Assembly: GCA_964435775.1 (NCBI GenBank) | Contig: CAYTAP010000015.1 | Coordinates: forward strand, 1 to 41,131 | DNA: 41,131 nt | From: CAYTAP01 sp964435775 | Lineage (GTDB): Bacteria; Planctomycetota; Phycisphaerae; Tepidisphaerales; Tepidisphaeraceae | Direction of reading: 5' to 3' | Shown: piece by piece, positions 32,709-40,864 of the stretch | Position numbering within the stretch: position 1 is the first letter of the stretch | Layout of the letters: each line of letters starts with the position of its first letter | Position numbers and translations under genes: made by a program | Notes under the pieces: generated by a model | The model's database searches: none | The model's input: the letters and a program-made list of their open reading frames with translations, nothing else | Told to the model about the DNA's origin: nothing

Positions 32709-32981
32709 ATGAAGCTCCTGGTCATCGACGTGGTGCTGTCGGTTCTGGCAAGCATCCTGGCGTTCGCGTTGTCCTGGCCGTTTTGGCGGGACTATGGGTA
32801 CTGGGCGGAATCGCATGGGATGTGGCTGACCTACTTCGCCGTGGGGTTCGTGTGCGCGGTCTATGTGTTCTTCATCTTCATCCGCTGTACGCGAACGCTG
32901 TTCCTGCATGATGCCCTCGTCAAATCCGGTTACTACGACAAGAAAAAGTCAGCAACTGATGAAAAGGCAGGTGCGCAATGA
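32709..32981 (+). CDS. Small membrane protein leading the nor operon
   Basis: A 90-residue protein with two membrane segments (about residues 2-22, LLVIDVVLSVLASILAFAL, and 37-56, WLTYFAVGFVCAVYVFFIFI) and a charged C-terminus (YYDKKKSATDEKAGAQ). It overlaps norC by four bases (ATGA), so it is translated with it. Small membrane proteins accompany many nor and terminal-oxidase operons as assembly or structural factors. No family name can be given. ATG 32709 has a strong site, GGAAAGGGAA, so the longer in-frame start at 32616 is rejected. Confidence 0.75.
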   Translation: MKLLVIDVVLSVLASILAFALSWPFWRDYGYWAESHGMWLTYFAVGFVCAVYVFFIFIRCTRTLFLHDALVKSGYYDKKKSATDEKAGAQ

Positions 32982-33946
32982 GTTGTCCCGACGGAAGCTG
33001 CAAGGAACCGATGAAGCGCCGCAACGCGCTGATCATGTTCGGGCTCATGATGCTCATCTTCATCATGCTGTCCGGATTCTCCTTTGTGAACTCACGCGAC
33101 CAGGTGGCGCCCGACACGGTGTCGTTTGGTCCCTACCAGGCCGCCGACGGCAAGCGTGTGTTCCAGGCGTACAACTGCATGGGATGCCATACGCTCGTGG
33201 GCAACGGCGCCTATTTCGCGCCCGACTTGACGAAGGAATATGCCCACGTTGGACCGGCGTGGCTGGCGGCGTTCCTGCCGTCGGCCGGGGGCTGGCCAAC
33301 CGAAGGCGCGGTGCGGACGCAGTTGCTCAACAAGCAAATCGCCGCCGAGGCGGGAGTGAGCACCATCGACGCGTACTACAAAAAGTACCCCGGCGCCAAG
33401 GAAAGGGTTGAACGCCGCGGCGGCGGGACGACCTACATGCCCAACCTCCCGTTCCGGGCCGACGAAGTTGGACAATTGATCGCCTACTTCAAATACACGT
33501 CGGCGATGGACACCGAAGGGTGGCCGGCGGAGGTCAAAACCGGCTCGCTGGAGCGGCGCATGTCGCTGGCGCACGGGCCTGTATCCGTCGCAACGCCGGC
33601 GTCAGCTCCGGGCAACGCAACAGCGTCGACGCCCGCCGCCACGCTCTCCCCGGCGGCTCATGGCGCGAACCTGGTGAAGGAGTTCGGCTGCCTGGCGTGC
33701 CACTCGGCCGACGACAAGAAGGTGGTCGGTCCGCCGTGGGGCAAGCTGTATGGGTCGCAGGTGAAGTTGACCGACGGCAAAACCGTGAAGGCGGATGACG
33801 CCTATCTGACCGAGTCCATTGTGCAACCCAACGCCAAGACGGTCGAAGGATATCCGGCCGGGACGATGCCCGCCTATGGCGAGTTGCTGTCCAAGGAAGA
33901 CGTTCAAGCGATCGTGGAATACATCCATACCCTGGAGAAGCAGTGA
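32978..33946 (+). CDS. norC: Nitric oxide reductase subunit C with an extra C-terminal cytochrome c domain
   Basis: A 322-residue protein, about twice normal NorC length. The N-terminus has CPDGSC, then a membrane anchor (about residues 15-36). The NorC haem c site is C67-x2-C70-H71 (CMGCHTLVGNGAYFAPDL), with a Met ligand in TTYMPNLPFRADEV. An Ala/Pro/Thr linker (about 200-225) leads to a second class-I cytochrome c domain with C238-x2-C241-H242 (CLACHSADDK) and Met in GTMPAYGELL. NorC passes electrons from a donor to NorB, and the added domain may accept them from a soluble or membrane donor. The gene overlaps both neighbours. Confidence 0.9.
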   Translation: MSCPDGSCKEPMKRRNALIMFGLMMLIFIMLSGFSFVNSRDQVAPDTVSFGPYQAADGKRVFQAYNCMGCHTLVGNGAYFAPDLTKEYAHVGPAWLAAFLPSAGGWPTEGAVRTQLLNKQIAAEAGVSTIDAYYKKYPGAKERVERRGGGTTYMPNLPFRADEVGQLIAYFKYTSAMDTEGWPAEVKTGSLERRMSLAHGPVSVATPASAPGNATASTPAATLSPAAHGANLVKEFGCLACHSADDKKVVGPPWGKLYGSQVKLTDGKTVKADDAYLTESIVQPNAKTVEGYPAGTMPAYGELLSKEDVQAIVEYIHTLEKQ

Positions 33947-35700
33947 TGCAGATTCAATTTCAAACCCAGCGCCTGAGCATGCGGTTTTTCATGCTGATGC
34001 TGGTGCTGTTCATGGCGCAGCTTGGCTTTGGGCTGCTGCTCGTCGCGCAGCACACGGATCCCACCCTGCTGGCGGGAATCCTGAACTTCAACGTGGTGCG
34101 CGCCGAGCATCTCAACCTGGGGTTGCTCTGGATTCTCGCCGGGTTCATCGGCGCGATCCTCTATGTCAGCCCGCTGCTGTCCAATCGGGAATTGGCCGCC
34201 CCGTGGCTGATCAAATTTTTATTCTATGCGTTCATCGCTGCGGTAGCGTTCAACATCTTCACGCAAGGTCTGGCGATGCAGGGGATCGCCGGCTGGTGGG
34301 CGGGGCAGCCGTGGCTGCAGGAGGGGCTGGAGTACATCGAGGCCGGGCGCGCGGTCGATGTGGTCGTGCTCATCGGCTTCCTGATCCTGGCGTTTGTCGT
34401 CCTGCGCACGTTTCCGCCGGTGAAACAGTGGAACGAGATTCATTGGGGCCTGGGGATCGGTGTCGTCGCGTTGATGGTTGTCTGGCTGTTCGGCTTGTTT
34501 TATGTCCCGCGCCTGGACATGCAGGAATACTTCCGCTGGTTCGTCGTCCATTATTGGGTTGAAGGGGTGTGGGAAGTCATTCACATCAGCCTCGTCGGAT
34601 TTCTGCTGGTGCTGCTGTTCAAGGTGGATGTGAAGTCGGTGGGGTACGCGGTGTTCTGGGGCGTCACGCTCGTGTGGCTCTCGGGCCTGCTGGGCAATGC
34701 CCACCACTACTTCTGGATCGGCACGCCGGAGTTCTGGCAGTTCTGGGGATCGCTCTTCAGCGCCTTTGAACCGCTGCCCCTGATCTTCTGCTTCTGGCAC
34801 ATCTATCTCGATGCGCACCAGAACCACAAGCCGTTGGAAAACGCCCCGGCGTTCTATTTCATCCTCGGATCGGTCGTCCTCGAACAGGTCGGCGCGGGCA
34901 TCCTGGGCTTCAGCATGACCTTCGCCCTGACCAACGTCTGGTCGCACGGGACGTGGATCACCCCCAGCCACGGCCACGTTGCGCTCTTCGGCACGTTCGG
35001 CATGCTGGTCCTTGGCGCCGCGTACTACGCGATCCCCGTGATGCGCAAGGCGACGAACTTCGATCAGAGGATCGGAAAGTTCGCCTTCTGGCTGGTCTTC
35101 ATCGGCATCCTGGGGATGTCCCTCTCCTTCGCCCTCGGAGGAACCATTCAAATCTACCTGTATCGCACGCTGGGTCTGGAATGGTTTGGCGGCGAGATCC
35201 TGCCCCGGTTGAACATCTACGGCATCCTGGTGGGCCTGTTCGGCTTCCTGATGACCGTGGGAGCGGGACTGCTGACGTGGGATTTGATGACGATCGGACA
35301 CCGCAGCATCGCTCCGACGACCGCGCCTGCCCCAGCGACCCGTCCGGCGCTGCTGCCCGCCGCCGGCTGGCGTCGCCCGCTGACCGGCTACGAAACCTCA
35401 ATCTGGCTCGCGTGCATGTGGATTTTCGGGATCATCATCACGGTGGGCCTGCTGAGCTTCAACCTGGCGCAGGTTCGCGTGGAAGGCAATCCGACGATTC
35501 CCTATCTGCTCGCCGGCGTCGGTTATCCAGGATTGCTGCTCGTGACGTTGCTGTTCGTCTGGCGTTTCCTGGCGTCGATGGAGGCGCGCACGCAGACGGG
35601 GATGACGCAGGCCGCCAGCTTACTGGAAAGCGGCGCTCAGATCGGTATGACAACCTCCGCGCAGCCAGGCATTGTGATGGCACAACCGGAACCAACCTGA
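33946..35700 (+). CDS. norB: Nitric oxide reductase subunit B (cNOR type)
   Basis: A 584-residue haem-copper-superfamily protein with at least 12 membrane helices. It reduces two NO to N2O. Expected metal ligands are all visible: VVHYWVEGVWE (Fe-B His and the conserved Glu), GNAHHYFWIG (two Fe-B His), FEPLPL (Glu near the active site), and SHGHVALFG (haem b3 and b His), plus an N-terminal AEHLNLG histidine. No N-terminal quinol-oxidase extension (qNOR) is present, so NorC is the partner. The start codon overlaps the norC stop (TGATG) with GGAG before it. A slightly long Ala/Pro loop (around residue 450, APTTAPAPATRPALLPAAG) lies between the last helices. Confidence 0.95.
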   Translation: MQIQFQTQRLSMRFFMLMLVLFMAQLGFGLLLVAQHTDPTLLAGILNFNVVRAEHLNLGLLWILAGFIGAILYVSPLLSNRELAAPWLIKFLFYAFIAAVAFNIFTQGLAMQGIAGWWAGQPWLQEGLEYIEAGRAVDVVVLIGFLILAFVVLRTFPPVKQWNEIHWGLGIGVVALMVVWLFGLFYVPRLDMQEYFRWFVVHYWVEGVWEVIHISLVGFLLVLLFKVDVKSVGYAVFWGVTLVWLSGLLGNAHHYFWIGTPEFWQFWGSLFSAFEPLPLIFCFWHIYLDAHQNHKPLENAPAFYFILGSVVLEQVGAGILGFSMTFALTNVWSHGTWITPSHGHVALFGTFGMLVLGAAYYAIPVMRKATNFDQRIGKFAFWLVFIGILGMSLSFALGGTIQIYLYRTLGLEWFGGEILPRLNIYGILVGLFGFLMTVGAGLLTWDLMTIGHRSIAPTTAPAPATRPALLPAAGWRRPLTGYETSIWLACMWIFGIIITVGLLSFNLAQVRVEGNPTIPYLLAGVGYPGLLLVTLLFVWRFLASMEARTQTGMTQAASLLESGAQIGMTTSAQPGIVMAQPEPT

Positions 35701-35737
35701 ACGCGATCGATGATTGAATCAGCCGGACATGGGCAGT

Positions 35738-35773
35738 GGGCGGTCATGAAGAATCATGACCGCCCGCTTCTTT
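35738..35773 (+). terminator. Strong hairpin terminator after norB
   Basis: A perfect 12-base-pair stem (35738-35749 with 35754-35765, GGGCGGTCATGA) has an AGAA loop and is followed by GCTTCTTT. It lies 38 bases after the norB stop and ends the operon. Confidence 0.8.
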
Positions 35774-35801
35774 GGCCAGTGTCCATCCCAACGCATCCCC
35801 C

Positions 35802-36137
35802 CTACCACTTCACAAGGCTGCTCTTGAGGTCAACCCGGCCATGGTGAAAGACCACGCCTTCCTTTTCCAACAGCGCGGCCTTCTTCTCCACGCCATGCGC
35901 ATAGCCGGTAAGGGCGCCATTGCTTCCGACGACGCGATGGCACGGCACTTCGGGAGCGTAAGGGTTGCGATTGAGGGCATTGCCAACGGCGCGATAGCCG
36001 CGCGTCTTCAATTTCCGCGCGATTTCGCCATAAGTGGCGACCTTCCCCGCGGGAATCCGCGAGGTGATCGTCCACACCTTTTCATTGAAAGTCATTCCCG
36101 GCAAAAGCCGGCCGGCTTTGATCTGTTTTTCATCCAT
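35802..36137 (-). CDS. MGMT (O6-alkylguanine alkyltransferase) DNA-binding-domain protein
   Basis: A 111-residue protein consisting only of the C-terminal MGMT domain. FNEKVWTITSRIPAGKVATYGEIARKL is the helix and wing start. AVGNALNRNPYAPEVPCHRVVGSNG has the Asn hinge, the arginine-finger region and the catalytic PCHRV motif, and LTGYAHGVEKKAALLEKEGV ends the fold. Because the cysteine is present, it should be able to accept an alkyl group, unlike alkyltransferase-like proteins with PWHR. The short form lacks the N-terminal Ada/Ogt domain. A start at M15 (36095) is possible. It is convergent with norB and the terminator. Confidence 0.85.
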   Translation of the reverse strand: MDEKQIKAGRLLPGMTFNEKVWTITSRIPAGKVATYGEIARKLKTRGYRAVGNALNRNPYAPEVPCHRVVGSNGALTGYAHGVEKKAALLEKEGVVFHHGRVDLKSSLVKW

Positions 36138-36259
36138 AACGCCATTCTATGCCTGCCCGTCGCGGCGGGCCAGATTAAGATGGCGAATGCCGCAGCTTGC
36201 GAATACACTGCTACGGATTCTGGATGATCCGTCGGCTTCCCTTGTGGTGTACAACAGTC

Positions 36260-36769
36260 ATGTTCTACCTGCGTGATCTGCCGAATTATGAAGCATTTAA
36301 GAAGCGGTCGGAACGTTATCCCAACGTGGATCCGGCGGCGCTGGAGTCGTGCGTTCACCTGTTGCGGGTGGCGATGGATGTGCTGGCGGCGTGGGATGTC
36401 TATTTCGCGCGCCACGATCTATCGGCCGGGCGATTCAGCATCCTGATGCTCCTCAATCGCAATCCCGGTGAAGCGGTGTGTCCATCCGAGTTGGCGACAC
36501 GGGCGGGCGTCACACGCGCCACCGTCACGGGTTTGCTCGACAACCTGGAGCGCGAAAAACTGATCAAACGGGAACATTCGCAAAAAGACCGCAGGCGGAT
36601 TCGCGTGCGCCTCTCCCCCCTGGGACAGGCTCACCTTGACGCGATGCTGCCGGATTACTACAAGCGCGTCGCCGACCTCATGGGCGAGTTGAGCGAACAG
36701 GACAAACTGCTCCTCACGCAACTGCTCAAGAAGATCAACGCCGGCATCCCGGTCGTCACCGCCAACTGA
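36260..36769 (+). CDS. MarR-family transcriptional regulator
   Basis: A 169-residue protein. The winged helix-turn-helix spans about residues 55-120: FSILMLLNRNPGEAVCPSELA, then VTRATVTGLLDNLEREKLIKRE, and the wing DRRRIRVRLSPLG. Flanking helices (ALESCVHLLRVAMDVL and LSEQDKLLLTQLLKKI) form the dimer interface. MarR regulators usually repress nearby genes and respond to small molecules or oxidants. Its target may be itself or the following glycosyltransferase. A possible TTGT-N5-ACAA half-palindrome (36242-36254) sits just before the start. No strong ribosome site is visible. Confidence 0.87.
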   Translation: MFYLRDLPNYEAFKKRSERYPNVDPAALESCVHLLRVAMDVLAAWDVYFARHDLSAGRFSILMLLNRNPGEAVCPSELATRAGVTRATVTGLLDNLEREKLIKREHSQKDRRRIRVRLSPLGQAHLDAMLPDYYKRVADLMGELSEQDKLLLTQLLKKINAGIPVVTAN

Positions 36770-36804
36770 CGCATGGGCGAGATTCCTCAACCCGGCAAGC
36801 ACCC

Positions 36805-38454
36805 ATGTCGCAAGCATCGGATTTGACCGCAACCGCGAACCCGCCAAACCTTCCACTTTCGGATTCATCACCCTCGCGCTGGCGGCGTCTGGCGGCGCTG
36901 GTCGCGGTGCTTTTATTCGCGGCATCGTTTCGCGCGGTCCTTCTTGATCGGCCCTTCAGCCACAATCCCGAAGGCGTCGGATCGTTTTACGGGCAGCTTG
37001 CCCGCAACTACCTCCGCTATCCTTTCAGCGACACCAAGGGTTTGCCGATCATGACCATCGGGCGCGAGGCGGGTGTCGCGCCGACGTATTATGCCCATCA
37101 TCCGCCGCTGCTTCCGCTGCTCATTGCCGGTGCGTATGCGCTATTTGGGATGGGCGATTGGCAGACCCGGCTGGTCACGGGGTTGTTCACGGTCGGGTGC
37201 GTGGCCCTTATTTACGCAATGCTTGCGGCGCGGGGCCGGCCGCGCGCGGGACTCTTTGCGGCGGCGCTGTTTGCGGCAATGCCGATCACCTTATTTTACG
37301 GCGGCCAGCCAGACGTCGTCGGGACGCCGCTTGTTTTTTTCATCCTCCTCACCATCGCCGCTTATACGCGATTCCACGCGCTGCCAACCGTCGGACGACT
37401 CGTGCTCCTCTGTCTGGCGTTCATCCCGGCGGGGTTCATGGATTGGCCGGCGTATTTCATCGTGCCGATTTTACTCACGCATTTTCTATTTACCCGCCGG
37501 CGGGCTTGCGGAGATCGCTCGGCCAATGATGCGCGGTCGATTGTGCTGATGCTCTTGTTTTGCGTGCTGGCGACGGGATGCTTCGCCGCCGCGTATCTCC
37601 ACATCGTCTGGGGGGCGCATATGCCCTTCGATTGGATCGTCAAGGAGGTGCGCCGACGGTCCAACGCCGGCGAGGGAGACCGCGGCGCGGTCACGTTATC
37701 GATGTGGCTGGTGGCGGTGTGGCATCACAACCTCGCGCGGCACACGTTCATTGTTCTGGCGGCGGCGCTCGCGTGGCTCATCACCTTCGCATTCCGGCGG
37801 GGGAATCATCCGGCGACAACGACGGTGCGCCTGATCCTCGCATGGGCTGCGCTGCATATCCTGATCGGGCGACAAGGCGTGTATGTGCATGACTGGTGGT
37901 GGTGGCCGCTGACGCCGGGCCTGGCGATGGCGGCGGGGCTGTTGATCGACGCCGTAACAAGCGCTCCGGCCATGCCCCGCGCCACGGCGCGGCAGATCAA
38001 TATCGCTCTGGCAACCGCCTACATCGCCTTCTCCATCTGGACGAGCACAACCATCCTTCCCCGCTACTTTGAAGCCAGATACACCCGCGGCGGCGTCGAT
38101 TTCACGACGACCGATTTCGGCGAAGCGATCCGCGTCGCCTCCCCCCACGATCGCAACGCCCCCGTCCTCATCGCCTACAACGACACCTACGACCTGCCCC
38201 TCTGGTATTACGGCGACCGCCCGCTCCGCTTTGATGTGTGGGATTCGTACACACTTGGAAAAACGTTGGCGGATCGGACGAACACGCTACCGTTCGGATA
38301 CACACAAACGAACTGGTCCACGCCCCCTGCGGGGTTTGTCTATCCCAAACAGTTCATTGAAAGCGCGCCGGAGTTTGTCGCTTACCTGAGGAAGCACTAT
38401 CCGGAGGTGCAGACGCCGCATTTTCTTATCTTTGATCTCGCTCATGCGAAATAA
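36805..38454 (+). CDS. GT39-like polytopic membrane glycosyltransferase (second copy)
   Basis: A 549-residue protein with about nine or more membrane segments. The first loop, PFSHNPEGVGSFYGQLARNYLRY, replaces the classical Asp-Glu pair by N-P-E-G. It is followed by YYAHHPPLLPLLIAGAYALFG, resembling the H/D-P-P-L pattern of dolichyl-phosphate-mannose and ArnT-like enzymes. The C-terminal 130 residues after the last helix (from about 415) form a soluble extracytoplasmic domain (PVLIAYNDTYDLPLWYYGD). It presumably transfers a sugar from a lipid-phosphate donor. It differs from the other GT39-like protein (7658-9154) except in general architecture. ATG 36805 lies 35 bases after the MarR stop with no good ribosome site. 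Confidence 0.72.
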   Translation: MSQASDLTATANPPNLPLSDSSPSRWRRLAALVAVLLFAASFRAVLLDRPFSHNPEGVGSFYGQLARNYLRYPFSDTKGLPIMTIGREAGVAPTYYAHHPPLLPLLIAGAYALFGMGDWQTRLVTGLFTVGCVALIYAMLAARGRPRAGLFAAALFAAMPITLFYGGQPDVVGTPLVFFILLTIAAYTRFHALPTVGRLVLLCLAFIPAGFMDWPAYFIVPILLTHFLFTRRRACGDRSANDARSIVLMLLFCVLATGCFAAAYLHIVWGAHMPFDWIVKEVRRRSNAGEGDRGAVTLSMWLVAVWHHNLARHTFIVLAAALAWLITFAFRRGNHPATTTVRLILAWAALHILIGRQGVYVHDWWWWPLTPGLAMAAGLLIDAVTSAPAMPRATARQINIALATAYIAFSIWTSTTILPRYFEARYTRGGVDFTTTDFGEAIRVASPHDRNAPVLIAYNDTYDLPLWYYGDRPLRFDVWDSYTLGKTLADRTNTLPFGYTQTNWSTPPAGFVYPKQFIESAPEFVAYLRKHYPEVQTPHFLIFDLAHAK

Positions 38455-38525
38455 ATCACGACTTCAGCCTTCGCGGGCACCCCATGGCACCGACCACGCC
38501 GGCGTCATCCTTTGATTCCACATTG

Positions 38526-39890
38526 CTATGTGGCCACCCGACTGACGGATTCCGCCGGACGGTTGGCGATGAAGCCGGAATCGAGAATGTACGATTCCAG
38601 TTCCGTCCCCGGCATGGCGCGGAGGAGGAGCGGCGCGGTCATGACCGTCGTGACCAGCGCCATGATGACGAGCATGCAAAAGACGCTGGCGGGAATGACG
38701 CCCAGCTCGTAGCCGACGTTGATGACGATCAATTCCATCAACGCGCGGGTGTTCATCATGATCCCGATGCAGGAGGATTCGCGGGCATCAAACCCGCTCA
38801 GCCGGGCGGCCAGGGCGCAGCCGCCCCATTTGCCGACCACCGCCGCCGCCGTCACGCCAAACGCGAACAGCCACATCGTCGATCCGCCGACCGAGCCGAT
38901 GTCGGTCCGCAGGCCGGTGTAGGTGAAAAAGATCGGGAGGAAAAACGCGGTGACGAAATCGCGCAGCCGCGCGGCGATCGCCTCGCGAAGGACGGTCTGA
39001 TCGGAGAGGGTCGCCCCCAGGATGAACGCGCCGAAGATCGCGAAGATGCCGATGAGGCTCGTCGCGATCGCGCAGAGGAACATCAAAATGATGAGCACCG
39101 CCAGCGAGTTGATCGTGAGGAATCCGTCGGACTTTTTGAGCGATCCGGCGAACCACCTCGCCGCCAGCGGGCGCACGACAAGCAGCATCACGGCCGCGAA
39201 CACCAGCGTTTCGGCCAGCATGAGCAGCGTGTCCATGATGCGAAAATCGGATTTGACCAGCGCGCTGACCGTCGCCAGCAAAATCCAGCCGCAGGCGTCA
39301 TCAATCGCCGAGGCGGTGATCGTGACGGCGCCCAGGCGCGTGCGGGTGATCCCCATCTCCATCATGATCCGCCCGAGGATGGGAATCGCCGTGATCGACA
39401 TCGCCGTCCCCATGAACAAGGCGAAGCCGAGGAAGCGCTTTTGATCGAGCCCCAGATGCGGGAACAGCAGGTGCGCCAACCCATAACCGAGGGCAAAGGG
39501 CGCGATGATGCCGAGGATGGAGATGAACAGCGATGACCCCCGGCTCGTTTTCAGGTGGGTGAAGTCAAACTCCAGGCCAATCAAAAACAGCAGGAAAATC
39601 AGGCCCAACTGGCTGAACATCGTGAAGACATCCCCCAGGCTCGCCATGCCCGGCCCGGAGGGATGAAAGAGCATGAGCCAGTATTCGTGCAGCCCGGGGA
39701 TGCGCCCCAGGAGCGACGGCCCGAGGATCAATCCCGCGGCGATCTCCCCCACCACGGCGGGCTGATTGAACCTGCGAAACAGCGCCGCGAACAACCGCGC
39801 CGCGACGATGATCACGCACAGTTGAAGCAGCACGACAACGAGCTGCTGTTCGACCTCAGCCTGCGCGAGAAGGAAAAAGTGTGATGACAT
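38526..39890 (-). CDS. KefB-type monovalent cation:proton antiporter
   Basis: A 454-residue CPA2 antiporter with about 12-13 membrane helices. RRFNQPAVVGEIAAGLILGPSLLG is the signature first re-entrant region, LIFLLFLIGLEFDFTHLK is the second, and ITASAIDDACGWILLA carries the ion-binding Asp-Asp pair. MNTRALMELIVINVGYELGVI is the conserved late segment. There is no C-terminal TrkA-N/RCK regulatory domain, unlike KefB/KefC, so it is a core-only antiporter. It exchanges Na+ or K+ for H+ at the inner membrane. ATG 39890 is preferred to TTG 39935. Both lack a clear ribosome site. Confidence 0.9.
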   Translation of the reverse strand: MSSHFFLLAQAEVEQQLVVVLLQLCVIIVAARLFAALFRRFNQPAVVGEIAAGLILGPSLLGRIPGLHEYWLMLFHPSGPGMASLGDVFTMFSQLGLIFLLFLIGLEFDFTHLKTSRGSSLFISILGIIAPFALGYGLAHLLFPHLGLDQKRFLGFALFMGTAMSITAIPILGRIMMEMGITRTRLGAVTITASAIDDACGWILLATVSALVKSDFRIMDTLLMLAETLVFAAVMLLVVRPLAARWFAGSLKKSDGFLTINSLAVLIILMFLCAIATSLIGIFAIFGAFILGATLSDQTVLREAIAARLRDFVTAFFLPIFFTYTGLRTDIGSVGGSTMWLFAFGVTAAAVVGKWGGCALAARLSGFDARESSCIGIMMNTRALMELIVINVGYELGVIPASVFCMLVIMALVTTVMTAPLLLRAMPGTELESYILDSGFIANRPAESVSRVAT

Positions 39891-39959
39891 AAGAGGAGTC
39901 GTTGGTTGGCGATCTTCATGTGGGCGCGATTTCAAGCTGGGTGCGACCCGATCGACGGA

Positions 39960-40748
39960 CTACAGACCCAGCACGTCGTTCATCGTATAGCGGCCGGGCT
40001 TTTTGCCGGCAATCCACCTGGCGGCGCGAAGGGCGCCGTGGACGAACGTATCGCGGTTCGTGGCGACATGCGTCAATTCCAGACGCTCGCCGAGCGCGGC
40101 GAAATAGGCCGTGTGACGCCCCACCTCATCCCCCAGGCGCATCGAGTGCATGCCGATCTCGCCGCTTTTGCGCACGACATCGTCGCCGTGCCGATCATAC
40201 ACAAGCGCATCGGGCGTCTTGCCCATTGCCGCCAGGATGGCATCGGCCAATCCCGCCGCCGTGCCGCTCGGGGCGTCTTTCTTGTAGCGATGATGGGTTT
40301 CGATGATCTCCTTGTCATAGTCATCGCCCAGAATTTTGGCAACCTCGCCGGCGATGCGAAACAGCACGTTGACGCCAAGGCTCATGTTCGGCGCTTGAAG
40401 CACCGCGATGTCGGCGGCGGCGGCATCAATGGCCGCGTGATCCGCCTGCGACAAACCCGTCGTGCCAATCACCATGGCAATGCCGCGCTGGCGGCACACT
40501 TCCAGCCAGTGACGCATCGCCACCGGCGCGGAAAAATCGATCAACACGTTGGGCGTCACGGACAAATCGGTGCTGACGGGAATGCCGACCGAACCGATCC
40601 CCGCCACTTCACCGGCGTCATGGGCATGCTCGTGACTTTCAGCGCGATCGATGGCGGCGACGAGTTTCAACTGGGCATCGGCATGCGAAAGCGCAACCAG
40701 CCGCCTGCCCATCCGTCCGGCCGCTCCTGTAATGGCAATGGTAATCAT
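39960..40748 (-). CDS. dapB: 4-hydroxy-tetrahydrodipicolinate reductase
   Basis: A 262-residue DapB of normal length. It reduces 4-hydroxy-tetrahydrodipicolinate in lysine and meso-diaminopimelate synthesis. ITIAITGAAGRMGRRLV is the NAD(P)-binding loop. VLIDFSAPVAMRHWL and MVIGTTGLS complete the cofactor site. APNMSLGVNVLF and IIETHHRYKKDAPSGTA hold the catalytic His and Lys. GEIGMHSMRLGDEVG and HVATNRDTFVHGALRAARWI close the fold. AGAGGGTG lies before ATG 40748, so the 25-residue longer frame is rejected. The minus-strand neighbour is nuoI. Confidence 0.96.
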   Translation of the reverse strand: MITIAITGAAGRMGRRLVALSHADAQLKLVAAIDRAESHEHAHDAGEVAGIGSVGIPVSTDLSVTPNVLIDFSAPVAMRHWLEVCRQRGIAMVIGTTGLSQADHAAIDAAAADIAVLQAPNMSLGVNVLFRIAGEVAKILGDDYDKEIIETHHRYKKDAPSGTAAGLADAILAAMGKTPDALVYDRHGDDVVRKSGEIGMHSMRLGDEVGRHTAYFAALGERLELTHVATNRDTFVHGALRAARWIAGKKPGRYTMNDVLGL

Positions 40749-40864
40749 CACCCTCTTGTACCCGACGCATGACCGCGCGGCCACTTCCCGAAAAATTGAA
40801 AACGCGACGCCCCATGCGCGCATGACCGGTGGGCTTGTCGGATCACCGCGCCGTCATGAAGGGG

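Noticed and set aside
34219..35301. A 360-codon minus-strand open frame opposite norB, and similar ones at 1783-2748, 20945-22036 and 38484-39536
   Set aside because: All lie antisense to clearly real genes and encode Arg/Asp/His-rich sequence without membrane or domain signals.
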